A DNA stretch of 64,000 nt from Eulemur rufifrons. Its lineage: Eukaryota > Chordata > Mammalia > Primates > Lemuridae. A program made the position numbers and the translations under genes. The stretch is from the NCBI RefSeq assembly GCF_041146395.1, contig NC_091000.1, forward strand, positions 13,840,501 to 13,904,500. Reading direction: 5' to 3'. Shown here in pieces: positions 48,125 to 59,219 of the stretch (position 1 is its first letter; each line of letters opens with the position of its first letter). The notes beneath the pieces are model-generated. The model was not told where the DNA came from. It saw only the letters and a program-made list of their open reading frames with translations, and did no database searches.

Positions 48125-50925
48125 GTATATATTTTAAATTCTTACTGGGGCAGGATCTCTTTTGCCCCGTAAAGTTAGAATGCACTTTGGTTTTAGCATT
48201 GTTTCATCTTTCTTTGATCTGGTGCTTGAAATCTAGTCAGAGTCATTCAACAAGGAAAACGGAAGGAAAGGGAGATGATATGGGTATGGGGAGAAAGGTA
48301 GCAGAACTCAGAATTCGAGTAATAGCAACAATATCTGATTAATATATTTTATGCAGTAATTTTAAGAAAATTTTCTCTCTAGAGTTCTGTACCTGAAGAA
48401 AACACATTAGGGAAGCTATAGAAATCATTTTGCAACAGCCATTTAAAACAAACAAAAAAAATCACATCTTTGCCTTAAAAAAATAAAACCCCAAGAGCTT
48501 TTAAAAAGACTCATCTCCTTTTCTTACTTTTGTTGGCTGGAGGGGAAAGAGAAGCTGGCACTTTATGTTAATGTCTTGAAAAGGAGAGAAGCTTCAGGTG
48601 TTCCTAGGAGTTAGTAAATGGCTTTCTCTCACCTAGTGAAGGCAAATGGAGCAAGTTGCAAAGTGGAAAGAGGTTCAGATGTGTGGGAAAATCAGAAATT
48701 AGCATCAGCAAGGGTGGGATGTTCTGGTGAAAATAGCCTTCAGCAGTATTAAAGTTTCAGCAAGTTGATGCTCAACTTTACAATATGATTATGTGTTGCA
48801 TATGGGTGCCTGTGTATTAACTTAGTAAAAATATTATGAAGTTTACAAACCAGACAGTACAAACCAAACTGTGAATATTGCTTCACTCCAGGTAGTTTGG
48901 CTCCGGACTCCGTGTTTCTAACCACAATGCAATACTGTCTCCCAGCTGGATAAAGAAATGTAATTGTATGCACCCTCAGAAAATCTTTTCAAAATTGCAA
49001 AGTCCAGCGAGTCTGTTTTTTATTTCTTTTTCATTATCTTTGTTTCTGTTAGGTCATACTCAACAGCAATTTTTTCTTCACTCTCCTTTCATCCCTTTAA
49101 CTGTATTTTTGTTTGTTTTACTGAAGAACATCCTAGAATAACCTTTTCCTGTAGGTTACATGGTTATAAACTTACTAAAATCTCTGTATACCTCAAAGTA
49201 CTTTTTCCCTTTTTTTAAATTGTTCAGTTGGATATGAAAATTTAGGTTCAAAATAATTTCTTCTAAACATTCTGAAAGCTTGTCCCTATTATATTCTAGT
49301 GGTTCATGTTACTTATGAAAAGTTTGTATCAATCAGAATCTCTTTCCTTTGGAAATAATTGATTATGTACCCTCCTTAGAAGGTTTTAGGATTTTTTTGT
49401 GAATGATCCCAATTATGAAATTTCGTAAGATTCTCTCTATGCATGTTCCTTTTTTGCTCATAAAGCACTTGGTCAGTCTTGTCCATGGATGAAGTTTGTC
49501 TTCAGATCTGGGAATGCCTTTCAGTCATTCAGGGATACGCTTTGTATTGAGTTAGTCCTTCTCAGTAATTCTGATCTCTATTTACAGCCCTACCAGAGAG
49601 GTGAACGACACCCAGACAAGGACAAGAATATATTGTAGGGACTATCTGTGACTTGATAAGTTGAAATAGGAAACCCTTAAGGCACCAAGAGCAGAGGTTT
49701 GGGAGAACCGCAGAGAGGTGGAGGTAGAAAGCTGGTCTCTGCTTGCAGAATGTGTCATTTCCAGCCCCATGTTCTTCATGCACTTGAGCAAGCTGGCAAT
49801 GTGCATCCTTGCTGCCCTGAGCTGCAATGTTCCTCATCGCCTATGGCTATAAAAATTGTATGCAGATTTAAATATATTAAGTGCCAGTATTATAAAGGCC
49901 ATAAGATGGGAATATTAGTTTATGGAAGCTGGTCTTATGTTTTTGTTTCTGAGAACTAGATTAGAATCTTAGTAAAACCACTATTTTTAAAGCACATTAA
50001 AACAATTCTAAATACTCAGATTCATTCTATTTTTCTAGAATTAATCACCTAAGATAATTTTATTCTCTAAAACACCTGGAATTATTTTTGTGTCATGACT
50101 TTAAATCTTATGGGAAATCTACTTAAATATCAGTATCATTGATTCATCTCCATATTTTGAGGAAGTATTCAATTTTTTTAAATATCTGAAAGTGAAACTA
50201 GGTTCTTGATCATACCAGAGAGTACCACAGTGGTTCACATTCCATTAAAATAAAGTGTGAGTAAACATGGAGATCAGAGTGGTTTTCTTGAGCTGATTCA
50301 ATGCCCATGGAAAGCTATTTAATCAACATGTATTTAAGGATGAAAGAAATGTGAAGAAAACACAGAGGTGTGCATTCCGTGTATCAGGCGTGAAGCATCA
50401 GAGATTTTGTCTAAAGTTTATGGATCGAGAAATAGAGTTTTTGGTATAGTGGTTAAAATTATAACATGTAACAATAAATTAAATAAAATAAAAAATAACT
50501 AAAGGAAAGTTGTAAAGAGAATGAGGGAATAGTATAATTAAGTTCCTTATCTTTATAGTGAGAAGAAAATGCTTAAAATCAGTAAATGAAGAAATAGAAA
50601 GGCAAGCATATTATTTAAGTTTTGGAGGTGACCATGAAAATTAAAAATAGAAACTGTCGGGACAGGTTACCTCGGAACATTGTAACTGGGCTGGAGGTGA
50701 AGGAGGGGAGGGAGTTTGTAAATTTTATTTTTCACCTTTCTGTGCTTTTTTTCATTTGATGCACAACTTGTATAATATACATTTGTATAGCATAAAAGTA
50801 TCAGTAAAAAGATCACACATAGTCTTGTTTTGGTTATATATTTTATAAACAATATAGCAACGCATTCCCATATGAAAGCATGTGTTATTAATGTTGTCCA
50901 TCCTTTTTATATTTCCTTTATACAG
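48125..50925 (+). other. TLR3: TLR3 intron 1
   Basis: The intron ends at a good acceptor, 'atttcctttatacag', before 50926. The interior is A/T-rich with no confidently named repeat. The 91-codon open frame on the - strand at 49562-49837 shows no known family. Confidence 0.65.
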
Positions 50926-51376
50926 CAACATCATGAGACAGGCTTTGCCTTATCATATCTACTCCTTTTGGGGACTTTTGCCCTTTTGGATTCTGTGTTC
51001 GTCCTCTACCAACAAATGCACTGTTAGACATGAAGTAGCTGACTGCAGTCACCTGAAGTTGACTCAAGTACCTGATGATCTCCCCACAAACATAACGGTG
51101 CTGAATCTTACCCATAATCAACTCAGAAGATTACCATCTGCCAATTTTACAAGATACAGCCAACTTACTGTGTTGGATGGAGGATTTAATTCCATCTCCA
51201 AACTGGAGCCAGAATTGTGCCAAAAGCTCCCCTGGCTGAAAGTGTTGAACCTCCAGCACAATGAGCTGTCTCAGCTTTCTGACAAAACCTTTATGTTCTG
51301 CATGAATTTGACTGAACTCCATCTAATGTCCAACTCAATTCAGAAAATTCAGAATAATCCCTTTAAAAACCAGAAG
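50926..51376 (+). CDS. TLR3: TLR3 exon 2 (start codon, residues 1-148)
   Basis: Acceptor 'tttatacag' precedes 50926; seven untranslated bases lead to the ATG at 50933. It encodes the signal peptide, N-terminal cap and the first leucine-rich repeats, including His40 and His61. The donor is CAGAAG|GTAAGA at 51377, phase 0. If unspliced, the frame continues 43 codons to a stop at 51506-51508. Confidence 0.97.
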
Positions 51377-54300
51377 GTAAGATGGAAATGTTCGTTGTTA
51401 TCTAATGTTAAATTTTCAAATCACTTATTCAAGGTAAAAAGGAAGAAATCCAATCTACCCCAGTTGAGGGTTTGGGGACCCACACACAAATATTGCCATT
51501 GGGATTGAAAATGTTTTCAAAATAGAAAACATAGACTTAATTCAGTTTCAACCTTAATTTTAAAGAATTCTTCCTGTCTCACTTTCTCCCATTAGAAACA
51601 GAACTTAGACACAAGAGGTGTAAGTTGTGATCACAGAAAAATCAGAATATCCTATAAGAACACAGAAAATAAACTTTCAGCGCTGCTGATTTAGTATGTG
51701 AAGTAATGGAAAAAAATGTTGAGTCCAAATTCTGACTTAAATAAAGTTAACAAATTGATACCATAATTGTTCAACTAAAAATTACCTATTCTTGATTTAA
51801 GAAATATCCTCAAAGTATCACTTTTCCAATGACTACCACCTTTTTCTTTTCAGTAGTTTGCTTGAATTTTATTATTTTTTTTCCTCTTATCTTTAATGGA
51901 CATGTAATAATTGTTACATATTTATGGGCTGCAATGCGTAATGATCAAATCAGGGTAATTAGCATAGCCATCAACTCAGTTATCGTTTCTTTCTGTTGTG
52001 AATATTCAACATCCTCTCTTCTATTCTTTCAAACATGCACAATAAATCACAGTTAACCATATTCACCCTACAGTGCTGCAGAACACCAGAAAAAATACAT
52101 GTTATTTTCTCTAAATCTGAGACAATTATTAAGTGCTTTTTGTAAAGCAAAGTAATTTTCAAGTCTCTTTGTTGTCTTCATTTTATGGCCTTATAAAGAT
52201 TTGAGCATTGCTCCTCCTCAGATGCTAAGAATAATGTGCAAATTTAAATATGCCGTGAAACGTAAAGTGATTTGCTCACTAGTTATTTTAAATCCTTTCT
52301 TGTGCCTTCTTAGATTCTGATGTGTATGAAATGTCTTCGGATATAAGAACTTAAATCTGGTTAGAGAAGTCATTGGCAAAATGTTATTTTTCTTTTTAAA
52401 ACACAAATAAAAGTCTGGTTCTCTTTAATAGAGATTACATTAGATTTCGCCCTAACAGACACCAGCTTTTCCTTACCCAAATTTGAAGTTTCTGCGTTCA
52501 AAAGTAACACAGGATGATAAAACATCCCAAAGTACTGTCAAAACAAACAAAAATTAATATTCTGCAGTAGTCATGATCCAAAATTTATGTAACTATGAAT
52601 CTTTCTCAATATAAAAATCTATTTAGGATTTCATAGATGACAAAGTTCTACTCATGTTTTTTTAAGGAAACAATTTTTTTTCTTATTTTTTCTCTTATTT
52701 ATTTTCAAGGCTAATGTAAGGCACTATGATAAGCAACATGACTATTCCTTATATCATAAATAAATGCTTATGATAAATAAGCAAATAAATTATGAATGCT
52801 CCTTATATTATAAATAAATAAGCTTAAATCCTTTTTATTTTGGTAAGAGAAATAAAGTGATTCTTGAAGTAAGAAACTAAACACTTGCAACAATGACGTT
52901 TTTAATCACAACAAAGATTATTTATTCCTACTGTTAGTTTTCTAGAGAATAATAAAGAGGTGACGTTTTGCTGTTGAGAGATTTCAAAGATTCACTTACA
53001 TTTAAAGGAACTGTTTTTGACAGAAAGAGTCTAACATACACATATTATTTTTTTCCTTTCAGAATTTAATCAAATTAGATCTGTCTCACAATGGTTTATC
53101 ATCTACAAAATTAGGAACCCAGGTTCAACTGGAAAATCTCCAAGAGCTTCTATTATCAAATAATAAAATTCATGTAGTAAGAAGTGAAGAACTTGATTTC
53201 CTTGCCAATTCGTCTTTAAAAAAGTTAGAGTTGTCATCTAATCAAATTAAAGAGGTAAGAAGTAAGGTAAAATCATTTTGTGTTCTACATTTAAGTGTTT
53301 GTTGGTAGTCCCTAACTGTCACAGGGATAGGAATTTAAGATCCCTAGAGAAAGGGTTGATACTCTTTGTCATGTCTTCCGGAAATTCGTCGCCTCTATTG
53401 CTCCGAGCATTGGCGCCATCCATACAGGAGAGTGCCGGCAGCTGTCCAGAGACGTCAGGGGGCAGGACTGCTGCCCATCACCATGCGTGATGGAACAGCT
53501 CTTGGACCTCAGGGCAGTAATGAGGGGCAATAAAAATAAGAAATAATAAAGAAATCACTGGAAAGTCCCTAATAAGAAATAACTACTGTTAGCATTTGGG
53601 TACATTTATCTCCAGCTTTTCTCTGAATAATTATAAGGAAAAATAACAACAGCTGAAATTCCTACTATACTTAAATTATTACTGTTCTTTAAATTCTTAC
53701 AGTGCTTACCAATGTGCCAATTTTTTTAAATATTTTATGTACATAATCTTTTTAATCAACTTATTCTTATTATCATTTTACACAAGAGTGACTTGAGGTG
53801 AAGAAGTGTTAAGTGACATATTTCAGGCCCTGCAGGGATCCACCTAGGACAGAGCTGGCTTTCTGGCGAAGTTAGACCAGAGTCCCTGCTCCTAACAGCT
53901 ATGCTGTCTTGCCCCTTGAGGATAATGGTGTCTCCTGCTTCTTAAAAATAATATCATATCATGAACATCTCCCATGTAATTAAGAATCATTCAAAAACTT
54001 ATTTTAGTGGAATAATGATACAAAATAATGCTATCGTATTGATTTATCAAAATTGATTTCATAATTTCCTGCTTTTCATTTTAACTCATTATATTTACAA
54101 TAAAACACCCTTTCTTCCACATTCCTCTCTTTTTTTCCCATTAGCTCCAACATCTCCCAAGCAACACATTAGAAATCAGAGCCCCTCTGCTCCCCGGTGG
54201 GTTTAAGTGCCAGGACTGGCCACTGTATACTCTGGATTCTTCTCTCGCCTGCTGTTCTCTTGTCCCAGCTCTGAGTCCCAGGATAGCCAAGGCTCTGCTA

Positions 54301-57194
54301 CGGGAGTACAGCAGAGTGGAAGGGAGCTGGAAACGCTATAGTAAAATTAAGTCAGGAGAAAATTTGGGTGGAAAGACGAAAGGGATAGCTGGAGCTCAGA
54401 GTTCCAGAAGGGAAAGTATGTGTCACTGTTTCGTAATAAAAACCATCCATTCATTCCTTCCACAATGTTCACTGAGAACGCGTGGCCACCAAACAGAACC
54501 AGGATCTGCCCCAGTGGTGACTTCACAAGTAGTTTATTCACTATAATTGTACTCCGTGTGCAGAAGTAAAAGTACCAGGAGACAACCTCGACTGGGAGGT
54601 CAGGGAAGGCCCCCTGGAGAGGTGGCCTCTGAGCTGAGACTGTGAATGCTGAGCAGAAGTTAGCCAGTGGCGGGGCAGGTCGGGAGCGGGAGTGGGAGGT
54701 GCATGTTACAGGCACAGAGTGAGGAAGAGCTGCGTGTTAGAGGAATGGAGAGAAATGCCCTCCCCAGGGACGTGGCGAAAGGTGAATGGAGACTGAGTAA
54801 AGAATTATATTAATAATCAAGCTTTTCAATGCTCTTATAGAGTCTATTTTGATTATTATCCTCTTTTTTTTATCCCCCCTTTAGTTTTCTCCAGGGTGTT
54901 TTCATGCTATTGGAAAATTATTTGGTCTCTTTCTGAACAATATCCCACTGGGCCCCAGTCTCGCAGAGAAGCTGTGTTTGGAATTATCAAGCACAAGCAT
55001 TCAGAATCTCTCTCTGAGTAACATCCAGCTGTATACAACCAGCAATATGACTTTCGTTGGACTAAAGCAGACAAATCTCACCACCCTCGATCTTTCCCAT
55101 AACAACTTAAATGTGATTGGTAATGACTCCTTTGCTTGGCTGCCACACCTAGAATATTTCTTCCTGGAGTATAATAACATACAGCACTTGTCATCTCGCT
55201 CCCTTCACGGGCTTTTCAATGTAAGATACCTGAATTTGAAACAATCTTTTACTAAACAAAGTATTTACCTCACTTCACTCCCCAAGATTGATGACTTCTC
55301 TTTCCAGTGGCTAAAACGTTTACAGTACCTTAACATGGAAGATAATGATATTCCAGGCATAAAAAGCAATACATTCACGGGACTGATGAATCTGCAATAC
55401 TTAAGTTTATCCAATTCCTTCACAAGTTTGAGAACGTTAACGAATGAAACATTTTTATCACTTGCTCATTCCCCTTTGCTCCTACTCAACCTAACCAAAA
55501 ATAAAATCTCAAAAATAGAGAGCGGTGCTTTCTCTTGGTTGGGCCACCTAAAAGTACTTGACCTTGGTCTTAATGAGATTGGGCAAGAACTCACAGGCCA
55601 GGAATGGAGAGGTCTAGAAAATATTTTTGAAATCTACCTTTCCTACAACAAATACCTGCAACTGACTAGCAACTCCTTTGCTTTGGTTCCAAGCCTTCGA
55701 CGGCTGATGCTCAGAAGAGTGGCCCTTAAGAATGTGGACAGCTCTCCCTCACCTTTCCACCCTCTTCATAACTTGACCATTCTGGATCTGAGCAACAACA
55801 ACATAGCCAATATAAACGATGACATGTTAGAGGGTCTTGAGAAACTAGAAATTCTGGATTTGCAGCATAACAACTTAGCACGGCTCTGGAAACATGCAAA
55901 CCCTGGTGGTCCTGTTTATTTTCTAAAGGGTCTTTCTCACCTCCACGTCCTTAACTTAGAGTCTAATGGCTTTGACGAGATCCCAGCTGAGGTCTTCAGG
56001 GATTTATTTGAACTAAAGAGCATTGATTTGGGATTGAATAATTTAAACATTCTTCCACCATCTGTTTTTGATACTTCAATGTCTCTAAAGTCATTGAGCC
56101 TTCAGAAGAATCTCATAACATCGGTTGAGAAGAATGTTTTTGGGCCAGCTTTCAAGAACCTGAGTAATTTAGATATGAGCTTTAATCCTTTTGACTGTAC
56201 ATGTGAAAGTATTGCCTGGTTTGTTAATTGGATTAATGAGACTCATACCAACATCTCTGAACTATCAAGTCATTACCTCTGCAACACGCCACCTCAGTAT
56301 CATGGGTTCCCAGTGATGCTTTTTGATACATCACCCTGCAAAGACAGTGCCCCTTTTGAACTCTTTTTCATGATCAGTACCAGTATCCTATTGATTTTTA
56401 TCTTTATTGTACCTCTCATGCATTTTGAGGGCTGGAGGATATCTTTTTACTGGAATGTTTCAGTGCATCGAGTTCTTGGTTTCAAAGAAATAGACAGACA
56501 GCCAGAGCAGTTTGAATATGCAGCGTACATAATTCATGCTCATAAAGACAGGGATTGGGTCTGGGAACACTTGTCCCCAATGGAAGAGAAAGACCAATCT
56601 CTCAAATTCTGTCTGGAAGAAAGGGACTTTGAAGCGGGTATCCTTGAACTGGAAGCAATTGTTAATAGCATAAAAAGAAGCAGAAAAATTATTTTTGTTA
56701 TAACGCATCATTTATTAAAAGATCCATTATGCAAAAGGTAGGTGAATATTGTAAAATTTTAAGTGTATACTTGTTTCCAATTGAACTTTTAAATATTACT
56801 AACGTTATTACTCACAATTCAGATTTAAAAAGAAAATTAAGAAACAAACCCTGATTTTTCTTGACAGATTCAAGTAAATTCCACAGAGAATTTTAGATTG
56901 TAGAGCTTTTAGATGTTAAAAACTGTTTTAATTATATAATTTAATTTAATATTTTTTTTACTCAGATTCAAGGTACACCATGCAGTTCAGCAAGCTATTG
57001 AACAAAATCTGGATTCCATTATATTGATTTTTCTTGACGACATTCCAGATTATAAACTGAACCACGCACTCTGTCTGCGAAGAGGAATGTTTAAATCTCA
57101 CTGCATCTTGAATTGGCCAGTTCAGAAAGAACGGATAAATGCCTTTCATCATAAATTGCAAGTAGCACTTGGATCCAGAAATTCAGTACATTAA
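50933..57194 (+). CDS. TLR3: Toll-like receptor 3 (spliced, 905 residues, intact)
   Basis: TLR3 is an endosomal sensor of double-stranded RNA that signals through the adaptor TRIF to IRF3 and NF-kB. Coding exons at 50933-51376, 53063-53254, 54885-56737 and 56966-57194 total 2718 bases, stop included, with no frameshift. The product has a signal peptide (about 1-24), an N-terminal cap with Cys29 and Cys38, some 23 leucine-rich repeats, a C-terminal cap starting at Cys650 and Cys652, one membrane segment (706-726), and a TIR domain (about 755-898). Residues known from human to bind RNA are kept: His40, His61, His540, Asn542 and Arg545. So are signalling tyrosines 760 and 859 and the BB-loop Ala796, which replaces the Pro of other TLRs and favours TRIF. 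Human numbers are one lower throughout because of one extra residue in the signal peptide. The ATG at 50933 has A at -3; an earlier in-frame ATG lies in intron 1. Identification is very secure from sequence. Confidence 0.98.
51377..53062 (+). other. TLR3: TLR3 intron 2
   Basis: GT...AG intron of 1686 bases with acceptor 'tttttttcctttcag'. It contains an antisense old L1 3' end and A/T-rich direct repeats (52740-52830). No other gene seen. Confidence 0.9.
51850..52035 (-). mobile_element. Old L1 3' UTR fragment in TLR3 intron 2
   Basis: The + strand reads 'ggacatgtaataattgttac', 'aatgatcaaatcagggtaat', 'tagcatagccatcaactcag' and 'gaatattcaacatcctctct', the reverse of the L1 3' end phrase 'tgctaattaccctgatttga'. 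Confidence 0.7.
53063..53254 (+). CDS. TLR3: TLR3 exon 3 (residues 149-212)
   Basis: 192 bases, phase 0 on both sides, coding NLIKLDLSHNGL through NQIKE: leucine-rich repeats with consensus LxxLxLxxN. The donor is GAG|GTAAGA at 53255. A second donor, AAG|GTAAAA, lies 12 bases downstream in frame. Confidence 0.97.
53680..53925 (+). mobile_element. MIR SINE in TLR3 intron 3
   Basis: 'gtgcttaccaatgtgccaat', 'ttattcttattatcatttta', 'aagtgttaagtgacatattt', 'ggacagagctggctttctgg' and 'agctatgctgtcttgcc' follow MIR order. Confidence 0.65.
54560..54780 (+). repeat. Old dispersed repeat in TLR3 intron 3
   Basis: 'gtcagggaaggccccctgga' followed by 'gaggtggcctctgagctgag' and 'agcagaagttagccagtggc' belongs to a widespread old repeat that I cannot name; the 11.0-kb block looks related. 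Confidence 0.4.
54885..56737 (+). CDS. TLR3: TLR3 exon 4 (residues 213-829 plus two bases)
   Basis: 1853 bases carrying most leucine-rich repeats, the C-terminal RNA-contact site (His540, Asn542, Arg545), C-terminal cap, membrane helix and the first half of the TIR domain up to DPLCK. The donor is AAAAG|GTAGGT at 56738, phase 2, which splits an Arg codon. Many N-x-S/T glycosylation motifs are visible. Confidence 0.98.
56738..56965 (+). other. TLR3: TLR3 intron 4
   Basis: Short 228-base intron, A/T-rich, with acceptor 'atttttttactcag'. Its first in-frame codon after the split Arg is TAG (56739-56741). Confidence 0.95.
56966..57194 (+). CDS. TLR3: TLR3 exon 5, coding part (residues 830-905)
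   Basis: It completes the split Arg codon and encodes FKVHHAVQQAIEQNL through SRNSVH with stop TAA at 57192-57194. It supplies the second half of the TIR domain, including Tyr859 and the MFKSHCILNWPVQKE region. Confidence 0.98.
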
Positions 57195-57420
57195 ATTCAT
57201 TTAAAGATTAAGTTAGCAAAGGAAAAACTTTCTAAATTTAAAAAGTTCTGTGGTAAATTTAAGTTTTACTTGAAAGTAATATAATCTGTTGATTCATATT
57301 TATAGGTAATGATATTAGATCACAATTATATTTTGACTGTGGAAATGTATCTCCCTATTTCAGGCCTCTTAATGACAATTGACTTAATTTGACTCCAGAT
57401 AAACATATGAGCGCATAAGA
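57195..57420 (+). other. TLR3: TLR3 3' UTR
   Basis: The sequence aligns with the human TLR3 3' UTR as I recall it from 'ttcatttaaagattaagtta' to 'tgacaattgacttaattt'. The end is placed about 17-20 bases past the GATAAA hexamer and is approximate. Confidence 0.7.
57398..57403 (+). terminator. TLR3: TLR3 poly(A) signal, variant hexamer GATAAA
   Basis: GATAAA lies where I recall the human gene having AATAAA just before the cleavage site ('aaacatat' follows in both). GATAAA is a known weaker variant. Canonical AATAAA occurs next at 58020-58025 and again near 58170. Confidence 0.55.
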
Positions 57421-59219
57421 ACCTCCTCTACTAATGAAAACACAATTGGTCACTGATGCCTCTGACAATTTAAAAGGGTTTTAAAATATTTTTCATTTAC
57501 GTAAAAGTTAGAGTTATGCGGAGGTTTGTGATAGTCATTTTGTTAGACGCACTTAGAAGGAAAGATAATTGTTTTAACAGGTATGCTATTTCAATTGTAA
57601 AGAAGTAAAATACATACTCACATTTTAAAAAGTTTAATTACAATATTTTTTCAATTGAAAAACATTGTATTTTAGTAGTGCCTGCCCCAGTGTTGATTTT
57701 GTTAAATGGTAAATATCTTTTTAATATGCATCCTCAAGGGCAGAAAACGTTTGCAATTCATTTTGGTTACTTAATGAAAAAAACATTTTAACAAATACTT
57801 ATATTTTCCTGATAGCGTTTCTGCTATAGGAGGGCAGAAACAATTCTCTTACTTAAAAGTATTGTAGACAGGCTTGCTTTCTGAAGCGTAATGGGTAGAT
57901 TCGATTTGTGGAAACAAAGAATTTCCTTCCCCTGGTCACAGACTCAGGAGAAGGCGTTGGCCAAATCACTTGGTCCCACTGGAATTCTTTGACTCCTGAT
58001 CTTGAAAATTATGATGAAAAATAAAATCTTAACCATTCCTGTACAATTAGTGATGATACTACTGTATAATATATTCACATGGAATGTATTATTTTCCCAT
58101 CAAATAGTATGCTATGTTTAAATTAGTCCCTATCTAGAAAGACTATTGTTTTATTTTTGTTTTATGATAAAATAAAAAAGTTTATTTTTGTTTTACAATA
58201 AAAAGAATCTAATAATTGGAAATAGATATGAATAGCTTTTTGAAATATTTATAGTTCCGGTATTTAAATATAAGAGAAAGTTGAGATTATAACGCTGAGT
58301 TAATTTCTGTATTTGAAATTCTCATTTGTCTGATGGGAGCATTTGAGGTGTTGCATTTGAAATGTTGCTTTAAATAGTTCGATATTCTCAGGGCTAAATT
58401 CACATAACCCTGGAATAAGTAATATGCCCTGCATTGCTGGTTCTGAAAGAGTTTATAGTCTGCTAGCAGCATGAACGTGTGGAGGACTAATTTTCACTTT
58501 CACATCATTTGCCACTCTAACACTTGTTTTAGTTAAGATTTATTTTTTAACTGTGCCACAATCCTGTTTTATTTTGGCATCATGAAATCATCACAATGGC
58601 TTCTTTTCTTGATACGCTCTGTATGTTATCTATCAATATTCTAAATTCTCCATTAAAATATTTTTCAATAAATTGTTACTGTGAATTAATAGATCATCAA
58701 TTTGTAAAAAGCAAGGCAGGAAATATTTTGCTTTTATTCCCTTGTTTAATTGCTTATGAAATAGTTGATCAAGTGGGCACAGTTTAAAGTGAGTTCAAAC
58801 GTAATTTTTAAAAAGTGGCTTAACATTTAAGAGGTTAAGATGCACAGGGAATGGCCTGTTTAAATGAATGCAAATAAAACTAATAAAAGGTGTAAACTCT
58901 GACTTGTAGCTGACCTACACCGGAAGTAACATCCTAAATTTCTGCAGGCCGTGCTTTATAATTGTTCTCAGGAGGAGTCCTTGTCCCTGAGGTTCCAGAC
59001 AAAGGGATTTCAGAAAAGGATATTTGTCTGACCTCCTGTTTCCACAAGTGACCTGCCTTGTTTGAATACTCTCAGGGCACCTTCATGTGATCTGTTCACT
59101 CCAACTTCTTCCTGTTTTTCACTTTGCAAAACAAAACCCAAAGGAATCAACATTGAATTTAAAATAAATCTCGGTATTTAGGTTTTACCTAAAAATGATA
59201 CCTTTTAGATTATAAGAAG
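57421..59219. other. TLR3 downstream flank, A/T-rich
   Basis: No gene. Two canonical AATAAA hexamers (58020-58025 and about 58170) could serve a longer TLR3 transcript. No repeat recognised with confidence. Confidence 0.4.

Larger units (their letters stand above)
53255..54884 (+). other. TLR3: TLR3 intron 3
   Basis: GT...AG intron of 1630 bases with acceptor 'tatccccccttttag'-type pyrimidine tract. It contains a MIR and an older dispersed repeat. The 122-codon open frame on the - strand at 54347-54715 overlaps that repeat and is not a gene. Confidence 0.9.

Noticed and set aside
50882..50932. Upstream in-frame ATG that would add 17 residues to TLR3
   Set aside because: It lies before the exon 2 acceptor (tttatacag at 50917-50925), so it is intronic; the conserved TLR3 start is the ATG at 50933.
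56460..56711. - strand open frame across the TIR domain
   Set aside because: Shadow of the TLR3 exon 4 coding frame.
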